NCBI GenBank assembly: GCA_014925825.1
Contig: JACGCK010000038.1
Location: 124,001-188,000 of the forward strand
Direction: 5' to 3'
Length of the DNA: 64,000 nt
Origin: Pholiota molesta
Taxonomy: Eukaryota > Basidiomycota > Agaricomycetes > Agaricales > Strophariaceae
In this document: one piece after another, positions 11,801 to 26,859 of the stretch
Layout of the letters: each line of letters starts with the position of its first letter
Numbering within the stretch: the first letter of the stretch is position 1
Notes under the pieces: model-generated
What the model saw: only the letters and a program-made list of their open reading frames with translations
Told to the model about the DNA's origin: nothing
Database searches by the model: none
Position numbers and translations under genes: made by a program

Positions 11801-14573
11801 TCGCCCGAGTCCATAATAACCTGGCTTCCCAAAGTATATACTAGATTACAGCGTATAGTGTGGTCTGATAGACTTCTGTATCCTGATCAAAAGGTAACAA
11901 ATATTGCCAGCGCCAGACATGATTACAATATTACTTATCGCCTGCTCGACCTCTCCTATAGGCTGCTTGATACACTTCCCGATAGTTCCGATTGTCCGTT
12001 ACACTCATGATGGTGACTTCAAAGACGAGTATTACATGCGTAACATAGAGCCCATGGGCCTCGCCTTAGGTGTGTAGTGGCAATACTGTTCGTTTTCCTC
12101 AGAGTCATCCGTCCATGCATGACACATGTGTTTCTTGTGGCAATCAGCAGATCATTGATGAAAACCTAGGATCAGTTGCAACGACGTCATACCTAAAAGT
12201 AACTGATTATCTGAGATCATTTTACAAGACCCTACGGGTCCACTTATTAAGCTGCGGTGGTGACAGAAAGAGTGAAAAAGAAGTCAAAACGCGAATACAA
12301 TTATAGGTGTTGTACATTGACATGGTATCTTATCGTAGCTGGAATCATGGTAACAATCCGCGGAAATCTATGTGCGTGGCGTGCGAAGAAGAGTTGATAG
12401 CAGGAGCAGTAGCAGACAGAGACTCAGAGTATTATGGGTGTATATCGTAGATAATCAGGCCGATGATGCCACTGGATGGATCAAGATGGCGCTGATCATA
12501 AGAAGCCACGGCATGCGTCATCAGCGGATCAAGTCAATGGGACACCCGCTGCCTTGGCTTGGGCCGCACGACACGCGAAGCAATATTCATCTACGAAATC
12601 CACATCGCGTTGGATTTCTTGACCAAACGTCTTGATATATGACACGACACGCGAAAACGCGAGGAGAAGGAAAATTTGGCGGGAAGGAAGAAAGAGAGAG
12701 AAGAGATAAGATTAGGAACGTTCGCTTAGACGGAGAAACGGAAGGAACGGAAACGAGATGATACGTTCGGGCCGCATGCGCCAAGCCCGTCCACGCTCCG
12801 AGCACCAGGACAATTGTGCGGTGGAGTCAGAGCATTTTGCACGCCCCGCCCATACGTACAAAGGTAAAGGGGGGAGGAAAATGGCTCACCGTAGCGCACG
12901 TTCTTGAACGGCAGGTGGGGGGGTGGTGGCAGCTGCGCTCGCAGCGCAGCGTATTGCAGTCGAGTACGGCGATAACTAGATGGCGTTGGAAGTGCTGTGC
13001 AATAAACGGATTATGAGTAACGTGGACGGCGAGGAAGGCGGATAGACGGACACCACACTTTCCCCAGCGGGTGCCTTGGCTGGTAACAGAGTGGACAAAG
13101 GTCAGAACTGCAATTATTGTCTGAGAGAATGAGGACGTACGCGATCTGTTGGCACATCTTGTGTATGGAATAATGTTCGGAGAGCAAAAGCAAGTGGTAT
13201 ATAGTAAGCTGGAGCGGGAGAGGGAATGGGGGGATTTGGAATATCAAGAGGGGATTATATAGGCGTAAGGACAAAGGGCAAGGATGGCTCTTCACAGCAT
13301 CAGGACAGGCGCTGTGTTTACTACGCGATTCGGGTAGGTCCCAAGTACAAGGGTAAAAAATGAAGATATGAAAAGGCCGAAAATAACTTTTGACCCATTA
13401 CTGCACCTCCGAATTAAGAATAAACCGCGGCCACTTAACGAGATGCTGATTTTGAGATCAAAGCCCATGTGCAATTCCTTCCGTCTTTGTCACTCCTTCC
13501 GATCTATGAGGCATATGCCTATATGTGAATGTTTCTCTGAATACAAATCTGCACTCGGTTCAATATAGCGCTGTAGTCATCCTTTAATAGTATCGCATTC
13601 TCAAATTGGGACAAAAGATAATACATTTTATCTTGGCGCCAAATCTAATTATCAAAATTGGGCCATGGCCCGTTTGAACCGAGGATGCAGGGCTCTGCGA
13701 CGGAACCAAGCCATGGGCCTATTTGTCATGCTTATCGAGATCGAATTTCGTCACAGAGATTACAATTAGAGACGTATTCCATCATAGATCACAAGTCGTC
13801 CAAATTATAATCGCCCAAAAGCAGCCAAAAGCCAGAGATGTATTCGAGCGAGGCTTGTCTTGATTAGGGCCTGACACATATGCAACTTGAGCACCCTACC
13901 GATTCATCCCCCTACGTGCACCTTAGTAGCAGAAACCGCATTGCATCGTGCAAATGCTTCTCAAGGTGTTATCTATCGTACATGTGGCGGCTGCATGAAT
14001 TGGATAGGCAGAACTCTGCGCATACTTCGAAGGAATATCCGAGGCTCCGCAGCGTCCCGCTTGGCTGTCGAGTGCGATAAGCAACAGCGCGCACCTGCAG
14101 GAGGCAAATAAGGGAACAATTAAATCATGCAAACTACTAGTCGATGATGGGATAGGGCGATAGCGATAATGGTCCAATGGCTCCTCAAGATCCGCAAATG
14201 TCAATATTCGCGGGGTTTGTAGGAAATCAGAGGATATCGCAAGGTATCTCGTTTTCTTATCTGCTACAAACGTGCCACAGAGGGCGTTACTTCCTGCCGC
14301 ATGGAGCCGAATTCTGATGAATGAAAATTGAACTATGCCCTGCATGATTTTTGCGCTCCTCTCCTGCTCTGTAGCATTTCCAGGGTTTTAATGTCCTGAG
14401 AGCACTCGCGACGTCGTCAGAGATGGTGATACGTTTGCATAATTACCGAGAACATTTTGATTACCGTCATACTTCAATGATTTGTGCTTCCGCTATTCAA
14501 AACAGTGACGTTGACGGAGCAAGACGGAGCAAAGGTAAGGTCATGTCGACAGGAGGGCAATTAATTAATAAAG
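8900..14573. other. Long gene-poor stretch
   Basis: About 5.7 kb without a gene I can defend. An open frame of 111 codons at 9339-9674 has no recognisable motif. Short hydrophobic or basic open frames around 10.0-11.6 kb and 13.9-14.3 kb lack consistent splicing. A purine-rich run lies at about 12650-12730. No terminal repeats, transposase or reverse transcriptase motif was seen, so the nature of this DNA stays open; it may be decayed duplicated material. Confidence 0.4.
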
Positions 14574-16539
14574 TTATCTTACAAGGCTATTAGTTGTCTC
14601 ATCTAAGCGCACAACAAGCCAGTTCCTCGTCAGGATGTTGAATATCGTCCCGAAAATACCAGCCATAAGTGTGCAGGTAAAGATGATGACATTGTAGGGC
14701 ATGCTGAAGTCTGGAGTCGCCAAGTCAACCAGGAGAGTAGAGGTGTATACTGGTCCTCCTATTGGTGTGAATGAGGATGTGTCGTTTTGCGATCGTTTTA
14801 CAGGGATCAAAACGGCAGGCGGCAAGTCCCAGCCTCTCTGCGCGTCCGGCGGGTGTTCGGTATAGCGTAAAAACGCTTTCGTAACGTCCATGCTGATCTG
14901 CACGGTCTTCTTTGGAGGAATGAGGAGCGCTACTTGGAACGTTGTAGGGCGCGAATGTGGAATAGAAGGGATGTACGTGAGATCGGATATAATTTTGGCT
15001 ATAAAAGGCAAAAAAAAAAAGGCAAGAATCAGCGATCAGTTGCAGGGCTCCGGCGACCTTCACGGAAAATGTAGACATACGTTCAACAACGCCATCAATG
15101 CGTGCCTCGAGGGTGTGCAGGTAAAATTGCAAGAGACAAGGCATGGTTTCAAGGTATAACACGTTGATGGCTTCTGTTTGATGATTCGTTATTACCACAG
15201 AAAGCCGGCCAAAAGCCTGACTTGAGCCCGTTAGTGTACGTTTCACTGAAAAGGGGGTTGTCCCAGGAGAATAATCCAGCGCTAAACAACTGTCAGAAGA
15301 AAAGGCGACAACATGATGTAAGTAGGACATACGGTAATTAAACGTCTCGGGCCATTTGAGTTCAATGTTCAATGGTTTATCAACTGTAGGCGTCCTTGAG
15401 TTAGTCTGGATAAAAATAAAATATCGCTCATACTGACCAGTTTTCACATCATAAACGGCTATCCCATCTTTTGATGAACTAAGTTCTGGGGAGATACTGT
15501 ACAATCCTTTCTCAGGCAATGCCACCACGATCTGACTTATCTCTGCAATAGGGCAACTCCGATCGACCGTTCGGTCGAAAAGTGATTGAAGGGACCAATC
15601 TGCACTCAAGGCCGTTCAGTAAGCTAGGATGCTACGAAAAGATGTAGCATAAAACGAACCTTGATGCTTCTTTGATGTAGCCCGTAAAGGATCGGAGACC
15701 GCCTGAAATGTCAACCGCACTTCCACACCTACGTCACCACGCCACAAAACATGTACGCCCATACCGTGCCAATCGGCATCAAAGAGCCTGTGAGGGTTGA
15801 GCAGCGCCGCAATACCTGAGCGCGACTTGCAAGGCAGGAGTTTGAGGAATGGCGTCAAATTTTCTGTGCAGACATGTTCCGAGGGCAATGAGGCGTGACG
15901 AAGTTGATGTGGAACATCCCAGCCAGGTAGGGAACCTTCTGGGGCGAAAGATTGTGAAGGCGAAGTAGTGCGTAACTCATCTAGAGATGCAATGGAAGCA
16001 CAGAAAAGGCCCGAAAGTGCGTTCCGAAGGCCTTTCCACCGTTCATCGATTCTGTGCGCGGGTAAGAATGATTGTCAAGTGTGAATGAGAGAGAAATCGC
16101 ACGTTATGTTGGCTCCGTCTCCCATCCAAGCCCATAATTCTGCACCTGTTCCTACGCCCTTCTCTTCAGGGTATCCCCATCGATCGTAATTCCACTTTCC
16201 AGCATTCAGAGTGAGGTGAAGTTCTGTGACTCCGTATTGTCGAAGAATTTGTCCCAATGCGAGAGGAAACACGGTATAATGCTGGGCTAAGAATTTGTGA
16301 GCATTTGGACTTCATTCTGTTCAGTTAGGCGCACATTCATCTTCTCTTTCGAGCGTTCTCGGATCTCTGGGTGATGCACCCTCCAGCACGGCGGTGAACG
16401 TGAATTTCGAGGCCACCTTCCCATCTTGCAGGGTATTTATAGTGAGTTGTTCATTAAAGTGCTCTTGAGGCGATGCAAGGGTTACTAAACAAAGATGTAA
16501 GAGTGTTATAGGCCATAGAAATCGTTGGCTAGATAGCAT
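14574..16539 (-). CDS. GPI16: GPI transamidase subunit PIG-T / Gpi16
   Basis: A five-exon gene encodes about 555 residues. It opens with a signal peptide (MLSSQRFLWPITLLHLCLVT). Then follow EHFNEQLTINTLQDGKVASK, ASPRDPR, SQHYTVFPLALGQILRQYGV, GAELWAWMGDGAN, NALSGLFCAS, a long lumenal domain ending ATPDFSMPYNVIIFTCTL and the C-terminal membrane segment (FGTIFNILTRNW). These are hallmark blocks of PIG-T, a lumenal subunit of the ER complex that transfers GPI anchors to proteins. Introns (for example GTGCGCC...TTCTTAG before SQHY) all restore the frame. An upstream in-frame Met adds 39 residues, but the signal peptide supports the start used. The gene is divergent from the AAA ATPase gene, with about 450 bp between the two starts. 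Confidence 0.95.
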
Positions 16540-16990
16540 GGCCGTCGTGCTCGACGACGACGAGTTCGTCGTCAATGTCAGCGTGACGTGATGTGTGGTC
16601 TTGTTAGTATTGATCCCGTTTTGGGACGGTCGAGCGGGGTTTGAAAGTGATAACAAAAATTGTTTTCCGATCCTCCATCAACGACTTTCTAGCTGTTGTT
16701 CGACTGATATTTTCTAGGAAATTCCGTCGAAATTGCTTGTCGAATCCTTGGAAACTAATAATATCGAACTCGGACGCTCTAGGAAGGACTTCAATTTGAA
16801 GCCAACGGTCATTCGAGCTATTCCCAATTGTAAGTCTCTGTGACTTCTTCAGGTTCAGGTTCGTGGAATTGACGCAAGCGGCGCATCTTTTGTCTTTCTG
16901 AAATTAGAGTCTTAATTCACGTTCTGCGAGTTCTTAACCTGGTATTGTTCTTGCAAATATATCAACGAAGTTCTCTACAAAGAAAGGAAC
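16540..16990. promoter_or_regulatory. Shared divergent promoter region, PIG-T and Afg2
   Basis: The two housekeeping genes are head to head with 451 bp between start codons, so their control regions must overlap or adjoin. I see no clear TATA box on either side, which suits constitutive genes. Confidence 0.45.
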
Positions 16991-20117
<3,127 letters not shown>

Positions 20118-21680
20118 CGTCGACTGAGGTTATGTTGTGCATGGCTTTTTGATCTGTTTCAATATGAAATGGAGCCCTATTACAGTTCTTCCTTGACCTT
20201 CGTTCATTCTATGTATGTCTTTTTCATCATATATCCTTTTCCAGGTGAGATGGTCAAAATAGACTTGATACGTTTCTTAGTTTATCATATGTTACCCGTG
20301 GTACTGGATGCTCCACCAGAATTTGAACGCTCATTGGGAAACATGTGTGAAATTTTTAGTCGTTATCTTGGAACGCTCTGAAACGCCTGTTATCCTTGAG
20401 GCTAATCAATCTTGGCAGCCTGAGATAGAGAATATTCATTAATATGTCAGAATGTCGACAGTCGACTTCAGGAGCATCAGCTGACAATCAATATACATGA
20501 CAATTGTCAAACTGGTGTATTTAAAACTGATTTCTGTGTAGATCATAGTAAATGAGAAGCGTGCGGAGCCGGAAGTTGAACACGCCAGGTGCGAGAGCAA
20601 GCAGAGTAATAAACCAAAAATAGACAAAAAGGCCATGTTTCCTCCAAAACATTGAACGTCTTTCATTTCCGCAGGGGGGCCTTTCTTTTTATGGCGATCT
20701 ATGGCATGTCAAAACATTGACTGAATAACGGCTTCGTTGTGTGTGTGTTTTGCCTAGGCCTCATGTGTCGGGGAATCTCGCATAGGTGGGAGAGTCATGC
20801 CCATCTGCATGAGACTACTTCCTAAGAGAATGAATGGGCTCATTCACCAAGCAAGTTGTAAACTTGCACATAATGCCGTCAACCCTTCCGACATGATCTA
20901 TGAGACATTCTAAGCTAGATAGATGTGCCAGCGGTACCGACGGGAGACTGCAATTTCAAGCTTCATAGTTTCAAGGGCTATGATCTCGACTCCCGTTGCC
21001 CATTCATATGTCTAATGATTTGGCCCCAATAATTTCAAGCCAACACCACGTCTTCATGGATGTATGAGAATTGGGCCACTCGGTTTCCCCTGAAAATGCT
21101 ATCGGCCATAGTTATACATTTACAATACTTGCTGTTGCGGGCGAGACGAATCGAAGAGTACCGCGAAAGAGGTTCGATATACAACGACATAGTCTGCTGC
21201 GTGATTGATAAACGCTTCCGAGGTGCACGCAATAGTGTCACTGAGTTGGGAGTGAGGGAGAACACTAAGAATTTTCCGGGTACGCTCCCGAAATTTCTGT
21301 CTCTGGCAGTGGGGCATGAGAAACAGCATAGAGGCACGCGTTCGGCATCGCACTGACTCATCTGGCAACGAACACAGCATTAAATAGCATCTATTGCGCT
21401 CGGCCGTGGCAAAGGAAGCTTTTCTGAAAGAAATATTGAAGAGGCGGCATCATAAGTGAATGCGAATGAGATAAAAGATTAAAAAAGAAAGGAAGAGTAA
21501 GAAAGATTTGCAGAGCATATAAATAAATGGTTATCCGCACGGTAATGGCAAGGAAAGTGACCGGAAATTTTAGAAGGCTTAGCGATGTATTGTGGACCTA
21601 GTTGAAATTTATCAGGAAGGATATGCTGAATCCAGCGCGAACGATGGTTTGTGAAACAAAGAAAATCGGAGGTCGACTCG
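20118..21680. other. Intergenic region between Afg2 and the hydrolase gene
   Basis: Mostly AT-rich trailer sequence. A 43-codon hydrophobic frame on the minus strand around 20540-20670 (starts MFWRKHGLFVYFWFI) is listed among the findings. Nothing else here is supportable. Confidence 0.4.
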
Positions 21681-22782
21681 CTAACATGCAATCGTCTTCT
21701 TAAACCATTCGACGGTTTGCTCGAATGCTCCTTCGTAGGCTTCTTTGATTTCTGGTAAATCTAAGTTTGGGCGAGACGCAAATCCATGGGCGGTTCCTGA
21801 AACGAAGTAGATTCAGCACCGGAATTGATATCGCAGACACGGGGATAACAGCAAACCTTTGTAAACCTTAAATTCGTATTCCACAAAATTTGGCTTATCT
21901 TTTCTTCCCGCCAAAGCAGCTTCGCTTTGGTCACGGAGTTTGTCCGGGAAGAATGCATCGTCTGCCATTTGTTTAGATCGTTAATAAAAAGACAAGGGTT
22001 CGCATGTTCACACCTTCAGCACAAATCCATGATGCGGGGACCTTTATGGCATTGACTTGATTAAGAGTAAATGTACCAGGATGTACGATGATAACACTGT
22101 TCACTAGGTCCGTCCCTCCCAGTCTAACGCAGGTAGATCCACCAAAGCAATACCTTTGAATGGGAGTGTAAACGTGTTTGCTGTGCGTTAAAAGATACTC
22201 TTACCCAACAGTGCCAATCTTCTCATACTTCTTTTTCTCCTTGATGAGACCAATAAACTAAGTTCTATGTGAGTACATCTTGAGCTTTGAGCATATCCGA
22301 AAGCCAACTTACAGATGCCACGCGTTCATCCGCCTTGCTAGGTCTATTACTGATGATAATAGGAAGCCTTGGAATAAGGACCGTAACGATTAGGCGAATC
22401 CAATCCCAGGTTGTGATCTTCACTCCAGCACGGTCGGGTATCTTCATTTTTTCAGCAGGAATCAAAGGCCGTCCTATTGATTTTTAGAGAACTTGATCAA
22501 TGACGCTGTACGACTTCATGTAGTTTGCCACTCACCATTGAAGTAATCCGGAATCCATACATCACAGCCCAGCTTGCTTGCCAGTTCGTCAGCCATGAAC
22601 TTGCAGTTCTTCACGTCCATGCCGAACGCATCCGTGAGCAAGAGCACCGTGAACTTGGAAGGCTCTCCTCCAAGTTCTGGTGCTGGCGCGAAGTAGGCGC
22701 CTTGAAATTCGGCACTGATACTGCCAGTAGGCTCTCCCGATAGTGGGACACCTTCTGTACAGCGTGGACAAACAACGGCCAT
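21681..22782 (-). CDS. Dienelactone hydrolase family alpha/beta hydrolase
   Basis: Six or so exons encode about 250 residues starting MAVVCPRCTEGVPLSGEP. The fold blocks are visible: TVLLLTDAFGMDVKNCKFMA, then a lid region (RPLIPAEKMKIPDRAGVKI), then GYCFGGS with the nucleophilic Cys, then ASWICAEDDAFFP with the acid residue, then GTAHGFASRPNL with the His. A Cys-Asp-His triad in this order defines the dienelactone hydrolase family, which hydrolyses lactones or carboxyl esters in the cytosol. In fungi many members are of unknown substrate. The protein ends EWFKKTIAC at 21681. Introns are 50-60 nt. I see no defect. Confidence 0.88.
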
Positions 22783-23241
22783 GATTTAAACACTTGTTGA
22801 GAGAAATAAGGAAGAGGGAATGTTTATCAAAGGTTTCTTTCCTTGATATAAATCGGAGAACTAACCGGAATGCTGATCCCACGGCATGATCATCATGACA
22901 TAAGTTACGTAAACGGGATCCATATTTAGGCTAACGTCCCGCAACCTACGTAAATTTGCCTTCGTAATCCAAACAAACTAGACTTTGAATCTGCTCGAGT
23001 GCTGCTGATTTACGTTGGAATAGTTTTACTGATCATGATCGGACTCAACCTCTAAAAAATAATTACTAGTAGAAATGAATGCAGAAATTTGACTACATAA
23101 TAGTATCGACATAATCATGATGGGGAAGTTGGAAGTTATAAAGAGAATGGTCGCTAGATTTTCGATGGCGAACTTGAACTTGAACATAATATATAATATT
23201 GTTATACATCCATAATCTAAGCGCTCAATCAAATCTGGATT

Positions 23242-23942
23242 TTACTCGTAGAAGGTCCAAGGAGCTCGGCACAATTCGCTGCATTTTTTCTTCTTGATCG
23301 TCTCTTTGATCGACATGGCCTTGCTTTGGATTTCTTTGGGTTGGTAATATGTAGCTCTATAAGAAGTCGAAAGCATCAGATTGGCCATAGCAGACGTAAA
23401 TCAAGGCACCTACTTGTCGAACAGTTGCTTTCAGACTTTGCGGTACCAGGTTGCTCATCAACCGTAACGCCTAGCTGTCTCCGAATTCCGTCGCTAGTAT
23501 CCCAAGTTCCGCATTTGCAGGGACATGGAAGGGGACAATCTTTGCCGAGAATCATCTCTGTGAGGTCAATGACAATTCCCCAGTATTGCGCTCGAATCAC
23601 GCGAATATATTTGGCATAGGGGGAATCTCGTTTGTCTTCTGCGTCGGCGTATTTGTCTAATGAACGATGGAAGTACACAGCAGGATCATGGTCTGCAAAA
23701 CCACTGGCAACCCCTGGTATACTGCAGTAAACGGTGAGGACATTTTTGTAAGTTGGCTCTTGATTCGCGTTTACTGTATCGACGAGAGCTTGCTCGAGAT
23801 TACTGAGCATTGTGGCTCTCAGACGAGATTGAATGGAAAGAAGGGATAGGGCGTTTTCTATCGTATGACCGGTACGTGTGAGCCTTCTTAAGTAGACGAC
23901 ATAATGCAGTGTGCCAGTGTCCGAATACTTACTCAGCCTCAT
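23242..23942 (-). CDS. Unrecognised protein with a Cys-rich CPLPCPCKC segment
   Basis: Two exons give about 210 residues. The main exon reads MLSNLEQALVDTVNANQ, then NVLTVYCSIPGVASGFADHD, AQYWGIVIDLTEMILGKD, CPLPCPCKCGTWDTSDGIRR and a Ser-rich end. A spliced 3' exon (acceptor after CTTCTTATAG) adds ATYYQPKEIQSKAMSIKETI and ends APWTFYE at 23242. The close set CPLPCPCKC could bind a metal, but I know no family for it. The 5' end is uncertain. An upstream in-frame Met lies at 23942, where a donor-like GTAAGT also occurs. MLSNLEQ, about 45 codons further in, is an alternative start. Confidence 0.5.
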
Positions 23943-24736
23943 GTCAAACCGTCACGGAACAGCCTCACTGTATTCGTACTGCATCCTTCAAATAGACCTG
24001 TCAAGCAGCACTGTATTAAGTGTATATGCATACTCACAAGAGAGAAACGAGGCTGTGCATGGTGTGCAATGGTGTGAACGTGCGACAGATGTGCGCGCTT
24101 ACGACTAATTAGGTTAGGCAAGTACGGTGAGCACTGTGCACTGCCAATGCACTGCCGGCGCCGCGCACCAGGTGAACATCTAATAATAGACTCGTCCCTA
24201 TTTATGCTGCGTTTATAGATGGAAGACATCGAGGCGGCTTGCTGGCTGGGCGCATATGTAGCTGTTCAACTGCCACATGTTTATGAGTAGCTCGAGGTTG
24301 TGTCTGGTTGTGTATGTAGCTTGGAGGATGTAAACATCGTACTAAAATTTACAACGTACTGAGGAAGTCTGCAATAGATATAAAAATAGACAAGACACGA
24401 TGAGAGGCTTTGAGAGGGCTGTGTGTTCATAATGATCTACATATGTACGTTTGCACTTGGGCTGCATGAACTTGAAAAGAGCTGCTGATAAAACGTGTGC
24501 GAGAAACACGAAATGACATATCGGCAGTAGGCCTCTCTATCACAGCTCTCCAACGGTTGTCTCATGGAGCGTCGGTATCTACGACGCTCGCGTGTAATGC
24601 ATGGCTGTCATGAGCCTCATAGATGAAAGCCTGAACTTGACGCTGGCACTACTACTGCTTATGCTCGGGCTGCTGTCTGAATAGCTTCAAATTCTGGGTT
24701 ATACAATTACAGCAGTTTACAATTCTCGTTTACAGT
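23943..24736. other. Intergenic
   Basis: No supportable gene. The stretch holds the upstream side of the unrecognised gene at 23.2-23.9 kb and the 3' flank of the first three-gene-family member. Confidence 0.4.
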
Positions 24737-26367
24737 TTAGGTGACACCTTTGGCTTTCATCTTGGTCGTCGGCTCAAATTCTCGGACGCCCCTGGCTAGG
24801 CGGGAAGAATGATATTGCTGACGAGGGTCTACGGTTTCAGGAGAATGGTACTCAGGTACTCGCTGAATGATAGGCATTCGCAGTTGATTTTCTTACCTCA
24901 GCGTGGCTCGCAAGTTTTTCTATGACCGCTTCGCGGTGGGGCGCGTAGTCTTTGTCGCTCACTGTTATAATTGTCGATGATCAGTTCATCAATCTAACGC
25001 GAATATGAGGATGGAGCTCCTTACAAGACATCACTTGGAATGCTACAAATACGAAGAACAGTAGTTCAGCCGTGCTGTCTTGAAAAGAGGAGTAGATAGC
25101 TACCGCTCATGAAAGACGCTGAGCCTTGCACAAGCTTAGTAAAGAGGGTATGGGAGATCGTTGACTTCGTCGAAGAAAGTATCTCTGTCGCCAAATATGC
25201 GCCGACTTCGATCAATAAGGGACGCAATATACATCACGTCGGGAACTCACGATAAGTAAATGCACCAATAGCTGTAGAGATAAGTTATATTGACATATCC
25301 AGAATCGTCAGGAATATTGAAGAACAACGCACAGAAGGAGACCTGTCAAGAAAATTGCGAGGTCAGTCAAATCCTGAACTCCAGGTTATGCAAGTTTACA
25401 TTGCTTTTGGCGTCCTCGACACACGATCCAAATTGAAAACTGGCCGCTTTGTCTTGACGATCGACTGAAGAGCTGAATGTTTATCAGTGGGATAGTTTCT
25501 TTGAATACAACACAATGAGCTATGGATTACCTCAGAAATATAGAAATTGGTTTTTGATTTCCCTTTCTCTCCTGCATTGCATCCATCGTACGCTGCAAGA
25601 GAGCGAGCTGCGCAGGCTAAAGAGGGAATAAATAGTAATTATTCAGTCAATATACGCCGATAATCAAGTCGAATAAATGGCGGCCCTTACATCGACGTAC
25701 GTCGCCATATAATCAAGAACAACTTTGTCTACGGTTGTGGGGTCGGCGGGGAGTACCCGACTGTCGAATTTGAATTCTTTGACCTATGAAGCGACGAGTC
25801 AGGGAACCGAGACATGTTTTCAGGATTGATTGCGCTTACCACCCATCCAATATTTTGGAGAACCCATCTATAAACGTAGCATTACATTCTTAGCGATCGA
25901 ATAGACGAAGTTAGAGACAACTTACGTATAGTAATTGTACCTGTAATATTCACATCAATGACCCCTCTGCGCACAAAGATATGACATGAAGATATAAAAC
26001 TTACCACTGTTCTGTCTGCTCGAATCGGTCGTATTGTCCTGAAGCCGAAAGTTGAGCCAATAATGTCGAGTCCAAAACATCTTGCTACATGGCGTACGTA
26101 GAGCGTCAGTCGTCAAGCAAAGCACCACAAACTATGAACTAAACGTTACCTGTTTCTGGCGTGAAAGATTTTGCTATAAACCCGTTTCAGAGTCAGGAAA
26201 TTATGCGTTATCAGACTAGTAAGAGAACGAACAATGAAGGAGGCGACTCCCGCTGCTGCGACTGCGGCAGAGTCGTCATCGCTCACGGAGCTCAGCCTCG
26301 CAAGCGCCAGGCCCCGTACCGTGGTATCGAGTTTGAGCTCGGCAATGCTGAATGTGGATGTGGCCAT
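24737..26367 (-). CDS. Family-X member A (uncharacterised, about 270 aa)
   Basis: About thirteen exons, several under 30 nt, join into one frame. It starts MATSTFSIAELKLDTTVRG and continues QDVLDSTLLAQLSASGQYDR, QWYNYYTWVLQNIGWVV, TTVDKVVLDYMATYVD, ASFQFGSCVEDAKSN, a 10-nt exon at 25333-25342 leading into SIGAFTY, SGSASFMSGAFQVMS and HREAVIEKLASHAE. It ends TTKMKAKGVT. Splicing was fixed by frame and by comparison with member B, which follows the same order. No signal peptide or membrane segment is seen, suggesting a soluble protein. The last exon (acceptor before QYHSSRL) is longer than in B and less certain. I recall similar uncharacterised proteins in fungi and bacteria but know no function. 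Confidence 0.7.
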
Positions 26368-26626
26368 GGGTTCAGAGGGGAATGATGATCCCTGACCATT
26401 GATTCGTTGTCGTACATATATTCTAACGTATGAATTGTTTGGATGTGTATCTAGGAGGAGATATTGTCTGCGTTAGCGATCTTCGAGAATAGTACAAGAG
26501 TGCGGGGACCTACAACATTCACAATGTCATTCGGATATGCTGCCCGAAAAAAGAAGCTGTTTCATTCCATAAGATGCGTTGAACAGGGTTGCGAGAATTG
26601 TGATACTTACTCGGATCGACATGCTA

Positions 26627-26859
26627 TTACTCCAAAACTTCAATTATCCTGGAGAACCCTTCTGGATGCCTTGTGATCAGAGTGACCCCAGGTCCAAAGC
26701 TTGTTTGTTGTGCTTCTGGTATTCGAGTCCGGTGATCGTTCATTTTGTTGTCTCCGTTAGTTAGTGAGTCACGAAATGCAACGGTAGATTCTATGTGGAA
26801 AATTCTCAGTTGATAGTGGAAGGGTACGAAACAAGTTTCTCACCACCCATGTACTTCAT
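26627..26859 (-). CDS. Putative small protein, unrecognised
   Basis: Exon 1 (MKYMG) splices over a GTGAGA...ACATAG intron to exon 2 starting at 26790, giving about 57 codons that include RIPEAQQTSFGPGVTLITRH and PEGFSRIIEVLE before TAA at 26627. A TATA-like gatataaaag lies about 40-50 nt upstream of the start, in the right orientation. Further downstream, a frame reading PRTLVLFSKIANADNISS looks like a possible last exon, so the real protein may be longer than modelled. Not recognised. Confidence 0.4.

Noticed and set aside
12650..12830. Purine-rich tract suspected as transposon or origin
   Set aside because: No terminal repeats, coding frames or repeated units were found around it.
16540..16656. 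Upstream in-frame Met for PIG-T
   Set aside because: It would bury the clear signal peptide behind 39 Ser/Thr/Asn-rich residues.
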